Assembly: GCF_008831285.2 (NCBI RefSeq) | Contig: NC_045141.1 | Span: forward strand, 7,925,353-7,989,352 | Length of the DNA stretch: 64,000 nt | Reading direction: 5' to 3' | Source of the DNA: Nymphaea colorata | Taxonomy: Eukaryota; Streptophyta; Magnoliopsida; Nymphaeales; Nymphaeaceae | Shown here: in pieces, positions 21,702 to 33,300 of the stretch | Numbering within the stretch: the first letter of the stretch is position 1 | How the letters are laid out: each line of letters opens with the position of its first letter | Position numbers and translations under genes: made by a program | The notes under the pieces: model-generated | What the model was told of the DNA's origin: nothing | The model's input: only the letters and a program-made list of their open reading frames with translations | Database searches by the model: none

Positions 21702-23022
21702 GTCCATGTCCAAACCCAATGTCAAAACTCTTCTCGAGTCTCTATTGGGTCAATTCATGTCAAGTCTAATACCTTCTCTTGTCTAGATGGACTCAGAAAG
21801 TATCTTCCATATGACCACATCCTATTCGGGTCATGTCAAGGCCGATCCGAACTTCGCATCATCCCAAGTGGAGTCTACCTACCTCAGTGGTATCTTTCAT
21901 GGTACCCAACTTTTCGGTGTATGTTCCCGGATCACTTAGAGGATTGCGGTCTTGAAGAAGCAGTCAGTCTTGCCATACAGCCTATCAATGGCAATCTAAT
22001 CCATGCAATTGCTGAAAGATGGAACCCAAGGACCAACACATTCTGGTTTCCATGGGGTGAAATGACAATCACTCTTGATGAGTTCTCCAACATTATGGGT
22101 TTGCCAGAACCAAAAGGTGACCCAAGAGGTCCAATTGAAGACCAGTTCCTTGTAAACCAAGGTCAAGTCAAAACTCTAGAAGTGATTCGTAAACTCACAG
22201 GGAAAAGGAGTTGGCATTTTCTAGAGAAAGATGGACATCAATATCTTCAACTACAAGAGCTTGGTGAAACATACTCCCATTTGTCAACCCTGCGTCACTA
22301 TCTAGAACTATTGCAGACAAGTACAAAAACTCCATAGTGACTTGTACCGTGGGTCTTATCTTCTTCAATAATGAAGAACACATAATGGATTTCCGCATAG
22401 CTCGCCTCTTCAGAAAATGGGGGCATGTCCAAGTCCGTCACATTTCCATAGCAATGACAGCCTTGGCATTCCTTTACAGAGGGTTGGCCAATTTTCAATT
22501 GGAGATGCAGACTCGATAGAAGGATGTGTCTTTGCACTGCAAGCATGGTTCTACAAACATGTGGGGCCACAATCATGTCATTTTCAAAACACAGACGGTC
22601 AGTTATCTAGTATGGAGCACTACCGCAGAAAGATGGAGGAAGTTGATGACTCCACCATCATTTGGGACTTCTTTGATCGAGAGGTCATCAAGTCAAGATA
22701 CACTTACAACCCAGTCAGAGGAAGTCTTCTATTGGGACCGTTTTTCATAATTGAATATCATCCGGAGCGTTGCCTCAGGCAATTCTCACTGCGTCAGAGG
22801 AAGGCATATCCAATTGAGTCGGAAGGAGCCATTGTGGAGTGTGAACTAGACACTGAAGAGTGGTCCGGGATATACACCTATGCCCAGCAACGTTGGGAAT
22901 CATTTGCTCACTTGTATCTTGTCCTTGGTCCAGGAATGGGTCCCGAATATGTAAATGGTGGGATGAAGTTCGCCCATCTATCCTTCTGTCCTAGATTGTC
23001 ATGTCTAATTCATTGTCATTAA
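21702..23022 (+). pseudogene. ORF1 with plant mobile domain (PMD), frameshifted
   Basis: An extra ORF ahead of gag. The frame open from 21702 to 22337 encodes LSWYPTFRCMFPDHLEDCGL and ERWNPRTNTFWFPWGEMTIT followed by LDEFSNIMGLPEP. This is close to the plant mobile domain consensus (RWxPxTxTFhxPxGEMTxTLxDvxxLLGLP). The next part lies in a second frame (22310-22519, FRIARLFRKWGHVQ and later MTALAFLYRGLANFQ). The third (to 23022) holds LQAWFYKHVGP and HPERCLRQFSLRQ, the usual end of the domain. Two shifts thus break the gene in this copy; another may lie before 21787, where a different frame starts with an ATG at 21682. PMD is known from host proteins such as MAIN/MAIL1 and from transposons. 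Its role in this element is unknown. Confidence 0.7.
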
Positions 23023-23177
23023 GCCAAAATTTGTCAAGTTTTGTCAAGTTATGTTAAACTTTGTCAAGTTTTGTCATTCTCATCTTTCTTTTAATATGTA
23101 ATCAAAATTTGTCACCTCTCATCAATTCACATCCTAACATTTTCAATTTTTCTTCTTGCAAGGTGAACATCCGCTTT

Positions 23178-25747
23178 ATGGTTGAAACCAGAAGCCAAAG
23201 CAGGAGAAGAAGTGAAATGGAGCTTGATCAACCTTTTATAGGAGACAGGGGAGAAGAATCCTCCTCAGAAACACCTCCAAGCTGGAAATAAATGACCCAG
23301 AATTTGAGGAATACAGAAGATTTCGGAAATACATGATCATGTTCAATGAAGAACAAGCGCAGGCAGAAAAAGCCAAAAAGAAAGGGAAGAAAACAAGAAA
23401 GTACTCATCAAGCAGTTCAGACTCTTCTGAAGACGCTACAACAGAATCTAGTAGTGAGGAAGAACCGAAAACTCCCAAGAAAAAGAAGAAGGGAGAATCC
23501 TGGAAAACAAAAATCCAGGAAGTTGAAAAAAAGTTAAATGCAGTACAACTTAAAGGCAAGAACAAGAGGAATTTCACTTGCGAAGATTTCTACGAAAGCT
23601 TCGAAAATGACAAACACATAAAAAACTTGCCCAAGAAATTTATCAAATTTGATGGCCATGGAGACCCAAAGGCACATTTGGCCATGTTCTTTGCTGAATG
23701 CTACAAATTCCGCCACAATCATAGGGCCCTCTTTCGATGTTTCCCTAGAAGCCTAGAAGGAATTGCAGCACAATGGTATCGGGAACACATCAACCCAGTG
23801 GAATTGAAAAATTTTGACATGTTAATCAACCTTTTCATCGAAAGGTTCATTCAAAACGTTGAAACTGCACCAACGATCACCACATTATGCTATCTAAAAC
23901 AGAGGCCAGGTGAAAAGGTGAGAGATTTTATTCAGAGGTGGAGGTCTTCTTGCAACAAGATGAGAGACCCAATCTCTCAATCCCATGCACTGGGATTGAT
24001 CGTAAACAATTTGACACAACCATTAAGGAGCCTCATTTCCAATGCTCCAATCAAGTCTTTCATCGATCTCACTGAGAGGGCAGAATGCATTGAAGCAGGA
24101 ATTGAGAATGGAGCTTTTGATGCTGTCATCCCGGTAAAAGTAAGGGAAGATACAAAAAAGAATAGCAGAAGTCAGAATGCTCCAGCCAACATCGTGGCCA
24201 ACGCTGCAGCCTTCAAGAAAGAAAAGTCCGAATATCCTAAGAATAAAGGGGTAATGGACAAAGCTAGTGGCAGTAGTAGTGGCACCAAAAACAAACATCC
24301 TGGATGGGGGTACGATAGAAAATTTACCCCATTACAACAAAGTTATGAAGAGGTCATGCATATGCTAATCGAAAGAGGTACTCTGTTTCTCCCAAAAGTC
24401 TCCAACCCCCCACCAATGATGGGGAAAAACAAAGAGCAATTCTGCAAATTTCATCGCGCTCCAGGACATGATACAGAAGACTGCCTTGTACTTAAAAATA
24501 TTGTGCAAGATGCAGTTGACAAAGAAATAATCAAAGAGGTCAGTGAACAGCCGGACATTCTCAAGAATCCTTTTCCTAAACATGGCAAAGGAATAGTTTC
24601 GATGGTCAGATTTTCAACAGGTCGTCAAATTATGGTGACAAACAAAAGGGATACAGCGTCCCTGGATTTCTTTGGATTGCTTTTCAAACATGATAAAGGA
24701 TCCATCAATGCACAAACCGGACTGGTTAAACAAGACCATCTGACAGAGATTGATCAGAAGTCACAAGTGTGCGACCCTGAACCATTGGAATCCATTTTCA
24801 ATGAATTGGACCCCTTACCTGAAGTCAAGAAGGGAGGGTTTAGCCCTAACAGGGGGAATGAATGGGCTTTTGAATTATGTGAAAATAGTCCGATCATATT
24901 CTCTGATAAAGATCTACCAACTGGAGGTGCATCGCACAATGACGCCTTGCACATAGTGATAGAGACAAGGGGCACCAGAGTCTCCCACGTTTTAATTGAT
25001 GGTGGAGCAAGCCTGAACATCTGTCCACAACAAACAGCTCGTGAGTTGGGCATAAGACAGGCTGACTATACTCCATCCAAAATTTTCATCCATGGATATG
25101 ACGGGACAGGACAACCATGCCTAGGATGCATATGTCTGGATTTGAATATTTCTGAGACGTATCATCGGGTTTTATTTCATGTGGTGGATATAGAACCCTC
25201 CTTCAACTTGTTGCTTGGCAGGCCATGGATCCATGCTACCAATGCAGTTCCCTCCACTCTACATCAGTGTGTCAAATGGACTTACAACGGGAATTCTATA
25301 ACCATCTATGCAGAGGATAGAGAAAGTCGGCTTGTACACCCAATGATTCCGGTACCAACATATACAATTGAGGTACCCAGTATTCGAGTCTGCAAAGAAG
25401 AAGAAATATCTCAAAGTCTTAGCAGGTTGGCCATTCAGAAACCAAAGAAACAGGTATGGGTGAAAAGGGGTACCAAACTTGAAACAAGTTACAAAAGTCA
25501 TCCGTTGTTCAAGAAATTCTGCCAGAATGAGAAAGGATTGGATTTACTCATACGCCATGGCTACCAGCCATTTACTGGCCTTGGCAAACATGAAAATGGA
25601 ATCTTGGAACCAGTTACCTTGACAGGACAACGAGGCACTCAAGCCTTGGGGTGCCAAAGCTATGAAAAAGTGGATGTTGAGGAAGAATTCAAGCCAGTAC
25701 CTTTCGTCAAGAGCAATACCATAGGCGGATGTTCACCATCAACTTGA
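23178..25747 (+). CDS. gag-pro: Tat gag-protease polyprotein
   Basis: The main open frame of 804 codons starts at 23333, but a Gag-like start (MVETRSQSRRR, ATG at 23178) lies upstream in another frame; a 1-bp shift near 23280 separates them. In the 804-codon part: an acidic/lysine-rich, probably disordered N-terminus (1-95), the retrotransposon Gag capsid domain (about 115-260, with FPRSLEGIAAQWY and LKQRPGEKVRDFIQRW), a CHHC zinc-binding motif (C381, H384, H389, C394), the aspartic protease (LIDGGAS at 554-560, LLLGRPWI near 626) and a G-patch-like segment (about 735-760, HGYQPFTGLGKHENGI). It ends at TGA. Its products form the virus-like particle and process the polyprotein. The order and the G-patch are typical of Tat elements. 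Confidence 0.9.
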
Positions 25748-25905
25748 ATCAACAAATCCGCCATCATTTTGTCATTTTGTCGTCATTGTACTCAAATAGA
25801 CCAAGTGTCTTCATTTTGTAATACCTTCAAAAATACAATGACAAATGCAAATTACTTCCATATACAATGTCTCAAATTTCATCTAACTTCTTTACAATCT
25901 TTAGG

Positions 25906-27096
25906 ATGGCATTTGAGGATCAAACATCAAAAGCTTTTAAGGAGATAAATCCAGAACTCACAGAGGCCGAATGTCCAGAGTTCATCCAAATGAGAAAGCA
26001 AGATCAACCGTCACCTCTGATTAATGATCCGATTGAGGAAATTAACATTGGCACGGAAGAGAGTCCAAAGATTTTGCAAATTGGAACAAGTCTCTCAGCA
26101 GAAGAAAGAAAAGAGTTGATAGATTTCCTCAAAAAGCATCAAGAAGCCTTTGCGTGGACTTATGAGGACATGCCAGGACTTGATACAAAATTAGTCGAGC
26201 ATCGACTACCATTGAAACCAGAATGCAAGCCAATCAAACAAAAGTTGAGGAAACTAGACCCTCGTCTTGAGGGGCAAGTTAAGGAAGGCCTGGAAGACCT
26301 ACTAAAGGCAGGGTTCATCCGAACAATCGACTATCCTGAATGGTTAGCAAACATTGTGGTAGTCCCAAAGAAAAATGGCAAAATTCGGCTCTGCATCGAT
26401 TTCAGAGATTTGAATAAGGCTACACCAAAGGATGACTACCCACTTCCAAACATTGACTTGTTGGTAGACAGTACCGCAGGTCACGCTATGTTCTCATTTA
26501 TGGATGGATATTCTGGTTATAACCAAATTAAGTTGGCAGCTCAAGATCAAGCCAAAACATCATTTACAACCCCATGGGGTACCTTCTGCTATACAGTAAT
26601 GCCATTTGGCTTGAAGAACGCTGGGGCAACATATCAAAGGGCTATGGCAGCTATTTTTCATGACCAAATGCATCAAATCATGGATGCATATGTAGATGAT
26701 CTACTAATTAAGTCAAAAACAAGGGAGAATCACATCAACATTCTCTCTCAAGTTTTTGATAGACTCTTACAATACAAACTTAGATTGAATCCACAAAAAT
26801 GTGTATTTGGTGTGGAATCCGGTAAGCTTTTGGGATTTATGGTCAGCCAAAAGGGAATCGAGATGGATCCTTCCAAAGCAAAGGCGATCATCGAAATGTC
26901 ACCCCCAACAAATCTTAAGGAGCTACGCAGCTTGCAAGGCAGAATTCAATCAATCAGAAGGTTTATATCTAATCTCGCCATGAGATGCGAACCCTTCAAC
27001 CATTTACTGCGGAAAGGAGTCAAATTTGAATGGGGGCATGAATGTCAAGCCTCATTCGAAAGATCAAGAAGTATCTTCTTTGCCCACCAATTTTAA
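25906..27096 (+). CDS. pol: Tat reverse transcriptase, frame broken at its C-terminal end
   Basis: RNA-dependent DNA polymerase copying the element's RNA in the particle. The frame is open from 25867, but ATG at 25906 follows a good acceptor (TTTACAATCTTTAG, exon edge 25905), so this start or a spliced entry is preferred. Numbering from 25867, it shows VVPKKNGKIRLCIDFRDLNK (165-184), the first catalytic Asp region SFMDGYSGYNQIKL (210-223), MPFGLKNAGATYQ (245-257) and YVDDLLIKS (275-283). Near 27060 the frame shifts by a 1-bp loss in an A run and stops at 27096; the remainder is in the next ORF. With LTRs this similar, the shift may be a sequencing error. Confidence 0.9.
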   Translation: MAFEDQTSKAFKEINPELTEAECPEFIQMRKQDQPSPLINDPIEEINIGTEESPKILQIGTSLSAEERKELIDFLKKHQEAFAWTYEDMPGLDTKLVEHRLPLKPECKPIKQKLRKLDPRLEGQVKEGLEDLLKAGFIRTIDYPEWLANIVVVPKKNGKIRLCIDFRDLNKATPKDDYPLPNIDLLVDSTAGHAMFSFMDGYSGYNQIKLAAQDQAKTSFTTPWGTFCYTVMPFGLKNAGATYQRAMAAIFHDQMHQIMDAYVDDLLIKSKTRENHINILSQVFDRLLQYKLRLNPQKCVFGVESGKLLGFMVSQKGIEMDPSKAKAIIEMSPPTNLKELRSLQGRIQSIRRFISNLAMRCEPFNHLLRKGVKFEWGHECQASFERSRSIFFAHQF

Positions 27097-29300
27097 AACC
27101 TCCAATTTTAGGGGAACCTCTACTCCTTTACATCACAGTTAACGATTCAGCCTGTGGTGGATTTCTGGCTCAATATGAAGAAGGATGCCGAATAGAACAT
27201 GCCATTTATTACATCAGTAAGACATTTGTGCAGTATGAAAAGAACTACTCGCACATGGAAAAAACTTGCTTAGCCTTGGTGTGGATGTGTCAAAAATTAA
27301 GGCATTATCTATTGGCTTGTGAAGTTAAAATTTTATCCAAACTTAATCCACTCAAATATATCCTCGAACAGCCATTTCTGAATGGAAGGATAGCAAAGTG
27401 GCAGGTTTTGCTGATGCAATATGATTTGGAATATGTGTCACAAAAATCAATCAAGGGGCAAGCCATTGCAGACCAATTGGCAGATTTTCCTCTATATGAA
27501 GAAATTAGAACAAATGATGATTTTCCAGATGAGCAAATCCTGACAACTGAACCAGAGCCGATTTGGGAGATGTACTTTGATGGATCTAAGAGCACAGTTG
27601 GGGCAGGCATTGGGATACTTTTCATTACACCAGAAAGGGAAATGATTCCTTACTCTCTCAAATTGAATTTTTCCTGCACGCATAATATGGCAGAGTACGA
27701 GGCCCTAATCCAAGGACTCAAAATGTTGCTCAAATTTAAAGTGCAGAGAGTTCGCATTTTTGGAGATTCTCTCTTAGCTGTCAGTCAGGTCAATGGAGAT
27801 TGGCAAGTCAAAGATCAAAAATTGATCCCATATCAAAAGTTAGCAGCTTCCCTCTTAAGACAGTTCGAGGAATGTCAACTCTTACATGTCAAAAGAGAAT
27901 TTAACCCAATAGCAGACGGTTTAGCCAGTTTAGGCTCTACCATTGCCTTCAAACCTGGAGAATCTATCAGATCTTTTGAAGTTGGAAGACTCGAACAACC
28001 ATCTTTTGTCATACCAGAACAGGTGTTGCAAGCAGAAAGTAGAGAAACACCATGGTATCAGAACATCAAGGATTTTCTCCAAACTGGAACACTTCCACCA
28101 GAAATGTCTCGAAAAGAGCAAAGAGTTTTGAGACACATGTCTTCAAGATATTTCATTCTAGCCGACATCCTATACAGAAGAGGATTCAGCACAGAATATG
28201 CTAGATGTCTCGATGCAAATGAGGCACTAGAAGTCATTCAAGAAGCCCATGAAGGAATTTGTGGGGGACATGTAGGGTATCAGACCCTCGTCAAGCAGAT
28301 AGTCAGAGCAGGGTACTATTGGCCCACAATGCAAAGAGACTGTCACCAATTTGTCAAGAAATGCATCAAATGTCAGTTGCATGCACCATCAATTCATGCT
28401 CCAGCAGCGTACCTTCATTCGGTCAGCTCACCATGGCCATTCTCCATGTGGGCCTTCGACGTAGTCGGTCCAATCAATCCACCTGCCTCAAATGGACACA
28501 GGTATTTTCTTGCAGCTACAGATTACTTCACCAAATGGGTGGAAGCGATCACTTTAAAAACAGTCGAAGGACAACACGTAGTGTCCTTCATTCATAAAAA
28601 TCTTTTGTGTAGATTTGGCATCCCGCATGATATCGTTTCTGATAACGGTACTCATTTCAAAAATGAGAAAATGCGCAATCTTTGTCATAAACACAAAATA
28701 CAACATCACTTTTCTGCCCCATATTACCCTCAAGGTAATGGTCAGGCAGAAGCAACCAACAAGATTTTGATTCGTGTCTTAGAAAGGACAGTTGAAACAG
28801 GCCGAGATTGGCACGAGAAAATGCACAATGCACTTTGGGCGTATCGAACCACAATTCGGACACCCACCAATGCTACACCAGCAGAATTAGTATATGGAAC
28901 GGAAATTGTCCTTCCATTACATGTCCAAAAACCAGCAATGAAATTTGCTGCTCTCATTGAACTCCCAATTAACAAATACCAAAAAAAGAGACTTACTCAA
29001 TTAGACCTCTTAGACGAGAAAAGACTACAAGCGGCAGAGCATGCCGAAGTCTATCGTAAGAGAGTCGCCCGACATTATGCCAAATCAGTCATTGAAAGAA
29101 AATTTCAGGTAAATGATCTTGTTTTAAGATCCATAGTTCCACTCAGGAGTAGACCCAAAGGAAAATGGGCGCCGAACTGGGAAGGACCATATGTTGTCAA
29201 AGAGGTTCTACCTCACAATTCTTATCGACTGATTGATGCCGATGGGGTTGAAATCCCCGATCCAATTAATGCTTTGCATCTCAAAAAATTCTATACTTGA
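27042..29300 (+). CDS. pol: Tat RNase H, second RNase H and integrase
   Basis: Continues pol in another frame; real similarity begins at about 27063. The first, Gypsy-type RNase H (residues 25-150) has D35 and E73, but Asn102 where an Asp is usual (SKLNPLKYI), so it is probably degenerate. The second, cellular-type RNase H (175-297) keeps all acidic residues: D180 in YFDGS, E218 in AEYEAL, D242 in GDS, D292 in ADGLASL. The two together mark the Tat lineage. Integrase follows: zinc finger H403, H410, C441, C444, and the D473, D534, E570 triad with 35 residues between the last two, as expected. It ends at HLKKFYT without a chromodomain. The integrase inserts the cDNA, here with a 5-bp target duplication. 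Confidence 0.93.
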   Translation: MSSLIRKIKKYLLCPPILKPPILGEPLLLYITVNDSACGGFLAQYEEGCRIEHAIYYISKTFVQYEKNYSHMEKTCLALVWMCQKLRHYLLACEVKILSKLNPLKYILEQPFLNGRIAKWQVLLMQYDLEYVSQKSIKGQAIADQLADFPLYEEIRTNDDFPDEQILTTEPEPIWEMYFDGSKSTVGAGIGILFITPEREMIPYSLKLNFSCTHNMAEYEALIQGLKMLLKFKVQRVRIFGDSLLAVSQVNGDWQVKDQKLIPYQKLAASLLRQFEECQLLHVKREFNPIADGLASLGSTIAFKPGESIRSFEVGRLEQPSFVIPEQVLQAESRETPWYQNIKDFLQTGTLPPEMSRKEQRVLRHMSSRYFILADILYRRGFSTEYARCLDANEALEVIQEAHEGICGGHVGYQTLVKQIVRAGYYWPTMQRDCHQFVKKCIKCQLHAPSIHAPAAYLHSVSSPWPFSMWAFDVVGPINPPASNGHRYFLAATDYFTKWVEAITLKTVEGQHVVSFIHKNLLCRFGIPHDIVSDNGTHFKNEKMRNLCHKHKIQHHFSAPYYPQGNGQAEATNKILIRVLERTVETGRDWHEKMHNALWAYRTTIRTPTNATPAELVYGTEIVLPLHVQKPAMKFAALIELPINKYQKKRLTQLDLLDEKRLQAAEHAEVYRKRVARHYAKSVIERKFQVNDLVLRSIVPLRSRPKGKWAPNWEGPYVVKEVLPHNSYRLIDADGVEIPDPINALHLKKFYT

Positions 29301-30345
29301 ATTTGCAATTCAAAAAAAAAAAAATTCAAAATAGTTGTGCTTTGATAAGCACGTTTGTAACAATTTTCAAACCAACTAAGGGGCATGGTATCCCTTAGGG
29401 AAAAGTTTCAAAAATGCATCAAAATTTTCAAACTCAACCCATGTCTTGAAGACAATTGCAAGGGCATCGTCTTGAAATAGGCAAGAAATTTCACAGACAT
29501 TGAGGGACTTATGTATAGTAATTAATGTTGGTCCCGACAATCGGCATTTGTAAAGGTCTAGCATGAGATGCCATAAGAAAAAGTCTTGTCACCTAAAAGA
29601 CCTTGGCAAGATGCTAGAAAAAGCTATCAAGCGAAATGAGTTGAGCAATGAGCTCGGGGTGAGTGTAGTTGTTCCTCTGGTTCAAAGCTCAGCAGGCGCG
29701 GGTGGGCATATGACCTATGCTTACGCCGTGAAGCTAAAAAGCAATCCATGAACATTTTGCTTATATTAAGTCTCCTAAAGCCTTCTGAATTCGAGCAAGT
29801 AAGCTCGGGGAGTGTTTTACATTTGGTACCCTGAGGCCAACTGGTCTAGGAGTTACCGGCCCAAAGCTTGTTACAAGGGTTCAGAAGAAAGCCCGATAGA
29901 CTTGATATTACACAAAGCAAACTACACAAAACCGCCAAAGCGGTGGAACTCCGTAGTAGCTTTTGGGGTGGTGAGGAATTTCTCCCAAGAGTGAAGGGTG
30001 GCTCAAAAAGAAAATCAAAATTCAAAAGCAAAAGAGAGTATGTGAAAAATTAAATAAAAGAAGAGAAAAAGCACTTGCCAATGGTTTAGAAGGCATCGAA
30101 GGCAAATTTCTCAAAGCATCAAATGCAAAAACTTTCACAATTACAAAATTTTTCAACCAACATTAATTCCTCTACAAAGTCTCCAATGAGATGGAGAAAG
30201 ATCTTCTTATTTCAGGTTTATGCCTAGCATTTCCCCTCGAGCGAGGATGGTTCAACATCATTTGAAAAATGGATTTTCCAAACGATTTGCAAAAATTTGG
30301 TGCGTGAATCTTTGCTATTAAGCAAATTATTCAATTTGCTTAACA
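29301..30345 (+). other. Tat 3' untranslated region
   Basis: About 1 kb without recognisable coding sequence on either strand. Short frames exist but look random. Some Tat elements carry an extra ORF here; I see none. Confidence 0.65.
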
Positions 30346-30360
30346 ACAAAGAGGGGCATC
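30346..30360 (+). promoter_or_regulatory. Tat polypurine tract
   Basis: AACAAAGAGGGGCATC-like purine run immediately before the 3' LTR, the primer for plus-strand DNA synthesis. Confidence 0.75.
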
Positions 30361-33300
30361 TGTTAACACCCCAAATTTTTCCACATCAAAATTGAAGCAA
30401 TGTGAAAATTTCACAAAAGAATTGTGAAAATTTGCAATTTCAAAGCCAATTTCGAATCTAAAGAACAATTAGATTCAAATCGTGAATTTAACCCGATACA
30501 CGAATCCCAATGCAGGATTACGAGTCCAAATTCAATTGCAAATGTCATTTGAAATCCAAATCCAATTGCAAAATGCAAATTTTGACTTAGATCCAAGAAT
30601 TGGATCTAATTCAGTCTAAAATGCTACGTGGGACCCACGTGTGGGCCCCACCTAGCCCGTGTGGTCAAGAGCCCTCCCCAGGGGCCATGCCCCCCTCCAT
30701 GTCAAAAAAAAATAATAAATAAATATTTTCTCTCAAATTAATTGAAGAAAAGTCATTTTCAAGAAGAAATAAAGGAGAAACCTAGGAAAAGAGAGACATT
30801 TATGTCTCTCTCTCTTCTTTAACCAGATCCTCCTTAAAGAAAAAAATCATTTCCAAGGAAGCAATTACTAGACTGGTCAAACTCACCTAACCTACTTAAT
30901 CCAAGTAGGTTTGACCCGGGTGCACTCAAATGTGGTGCCAATTCCAGCTAGGTTCGGTCACAATGGGCTCAACATAGTCAAAACGTAAGTCTGTCTCATG
31001 ATCCAATTAATGGACGAAAATAGACTTTGACCGAACCAAACCCACTTTGACTAAACTCAGTCAAAGTACAATTTAGCTCAATTAAGAGCTTTCTTGACCC
31101 AAATTTATCAAATTACCTCAAATAAAGTCAAACTACTTGCAAATGAGCTTTGACTTTGGTCAATTGGTCGAAATTGATCAATTTGGACAATTTTGCCCTT
31201 CTGCGGTCAACTTAAGATTAAAAAGCCTAAAATGGTTTATGAAAGGCAAATAAACATTTGAATTTGTCAAATGCTTGAATCAAATACCAAATTTAAATTG
31301 AATTTCTCAAGTGAAAGTTTGATTCAGTTGAAATCCATTTTCAATCAAGTTTTGGATGAAAATAACCTTTTCGAACCAAATTTGATAAAATTTTTAAATT
31401 TTATTAAAATTTAAATTTAATTATCATAATTCAATGGCATTTGGAGCTTAGTAACTAGGTTTTAACCTTATAAGCTCGATTTCAAACAAAAAAAAATAAA
31501 TAGTATAAAATAAGGGCAAAACCCTGTGTAAGGGCATTTTCGTCCAAAATTTTGGTCAAAATGGTCACCTAGGTCTGAACCCAAGTTGACCAAACCTAGC
31601 CCAGCCCACCTAGCTCGTGGAAATGGGCTGAGAAATGGTCAATTAGAGCCTTTAAAGTCTATTTAACTCATTTTACAAGTCCCCAAGGTCTTAAGTAAGT
31701 TCCCAAGGTGAGTTAAGAAGGTGGTTGAACCCACCTCCTCCTCTATATAAACCTCCCCTTGGCCACTAAGGGGGGGGACGAAATTTTGGAGCATTCTATC
31801 AAATTGCTGCAGCCAAGGAGCTAGGAGGGAGAAGCCAAGGAAGAGAGAAGAGGTTCGTCCAAGCCCCCTTCCCCTTTTTCTCCCATTCTCTTCTTCACTT
31901 TCTTCTATTCTCCCCATTGATTTTGCTAAGTTAGGGTGCTTAAGTGAACCCTTACTTAGGATTTTCGTGGTGAGAAGCCCTCTTTACCACTCCAAATTCC
32001 AGCAAGCAAGCTATTTCTTATTCTAGCTTTGCTAAGCTTGAATCCACGGTTGGATTCTTGCTTAGGATTGCTTGGGTTAGAAAACAAGTGAAGACGAAAG
32101 ACAAACATCAAGACCGACCGCAAGGTAGGTGATCTTAACTCACTTCTCTTCTACTTTAGCTTATTGTTGATTTATTTTAATTCCAACAATTCGTGGGAGG
32201 GTTTATTTTCATTTGCTTACGGCTGGGAATGATGTCCAGCTAAGGGAAACCTACGCTTCAATGTACATGTTAATGCATAATGCATGCATATGTCGGTTTT
32301 TCTTAAATATGAACCCAAGTATCAAATTTCGAAATGGGCCCCAAGGCCACGTCCCTTTCAAAGGAACCAACTTAATACCATTTTGAACTCCCTACCATGA
32401 GAGAATCCCACGGTGAGAAAGTGATTTTGCTACATCACGTATGATGAAAATGCCTATAAGGGATGGATACGTTTTTATGAATGTGATCCACCCTTGCATG
32501 GCGAAATGATGGACGAATAAGCTTGAGTATTGTTTTATTTTCTTTCTTATTCACAGTCATTTTGATTCATGTCTTTCAATTTAATTAATCAAGGGTAGTA
32601 GGGAAGATTTGAAACAAGTTCTCAATCTTCCTACATAAAAGAACCCAGCCATGAATCATCATGATTCATGAGTCATGCGGTCCCTTGATAAAATTTCATT
32701 TTGAAAAGTAAGGTACGTATATGTATACATTGTTATATATGTACATATATGCATCCGATTTCTTGTCAAAAATTACATTCCTCCCTTAAAATCAGGTTGG
32801 AACATGTTTCCAAACCGGTCTTTAAGGAAATTGGCCATTTTTATTGATTTTTCTAGTGCAAGATTATAAATTACTTTCATTTCATTTTTACTTAATTTCA
32901 GCAAACCCATACGTAAGATGTATGTATGTTGTTGAAATCAGACCATGTTTTATAGGAATTGGTTTAAGAATATCAAAATTTACGTATTTGAAATACCAAC
33001 CATCCTAGAATCATCCAAAGGAGTTGATGATTTCATTACTACGAAATCTGGAATTTGAATAGATTTGAAAAACTCATTGTTTCTATCTAAGAAACAAGTC
33101 CTTATTGGAATCAATGTCCACAATTTTCAGCTATTTAAATCAACACAAGGTCTGATTTTTAGCTATTTTGAGACAAAAGTGGACGTCATCCATGTCTCCC
33201 ATCCGTTTCAAAGATTGAACTTGACATCATTTATATATTTTCATCATTTTGATAATTTTATGTCAAGCCTCAAGCTTATGGACTACATCTCTAATTCATG

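Noticed and set aside
22337-22519. Treating the frame changes in the PMD ORF as introns
   Set aside because: The frames abut or overlap with no missing domain sequence and no GT-AG pair that would join them cleanly; small indels explain them better.
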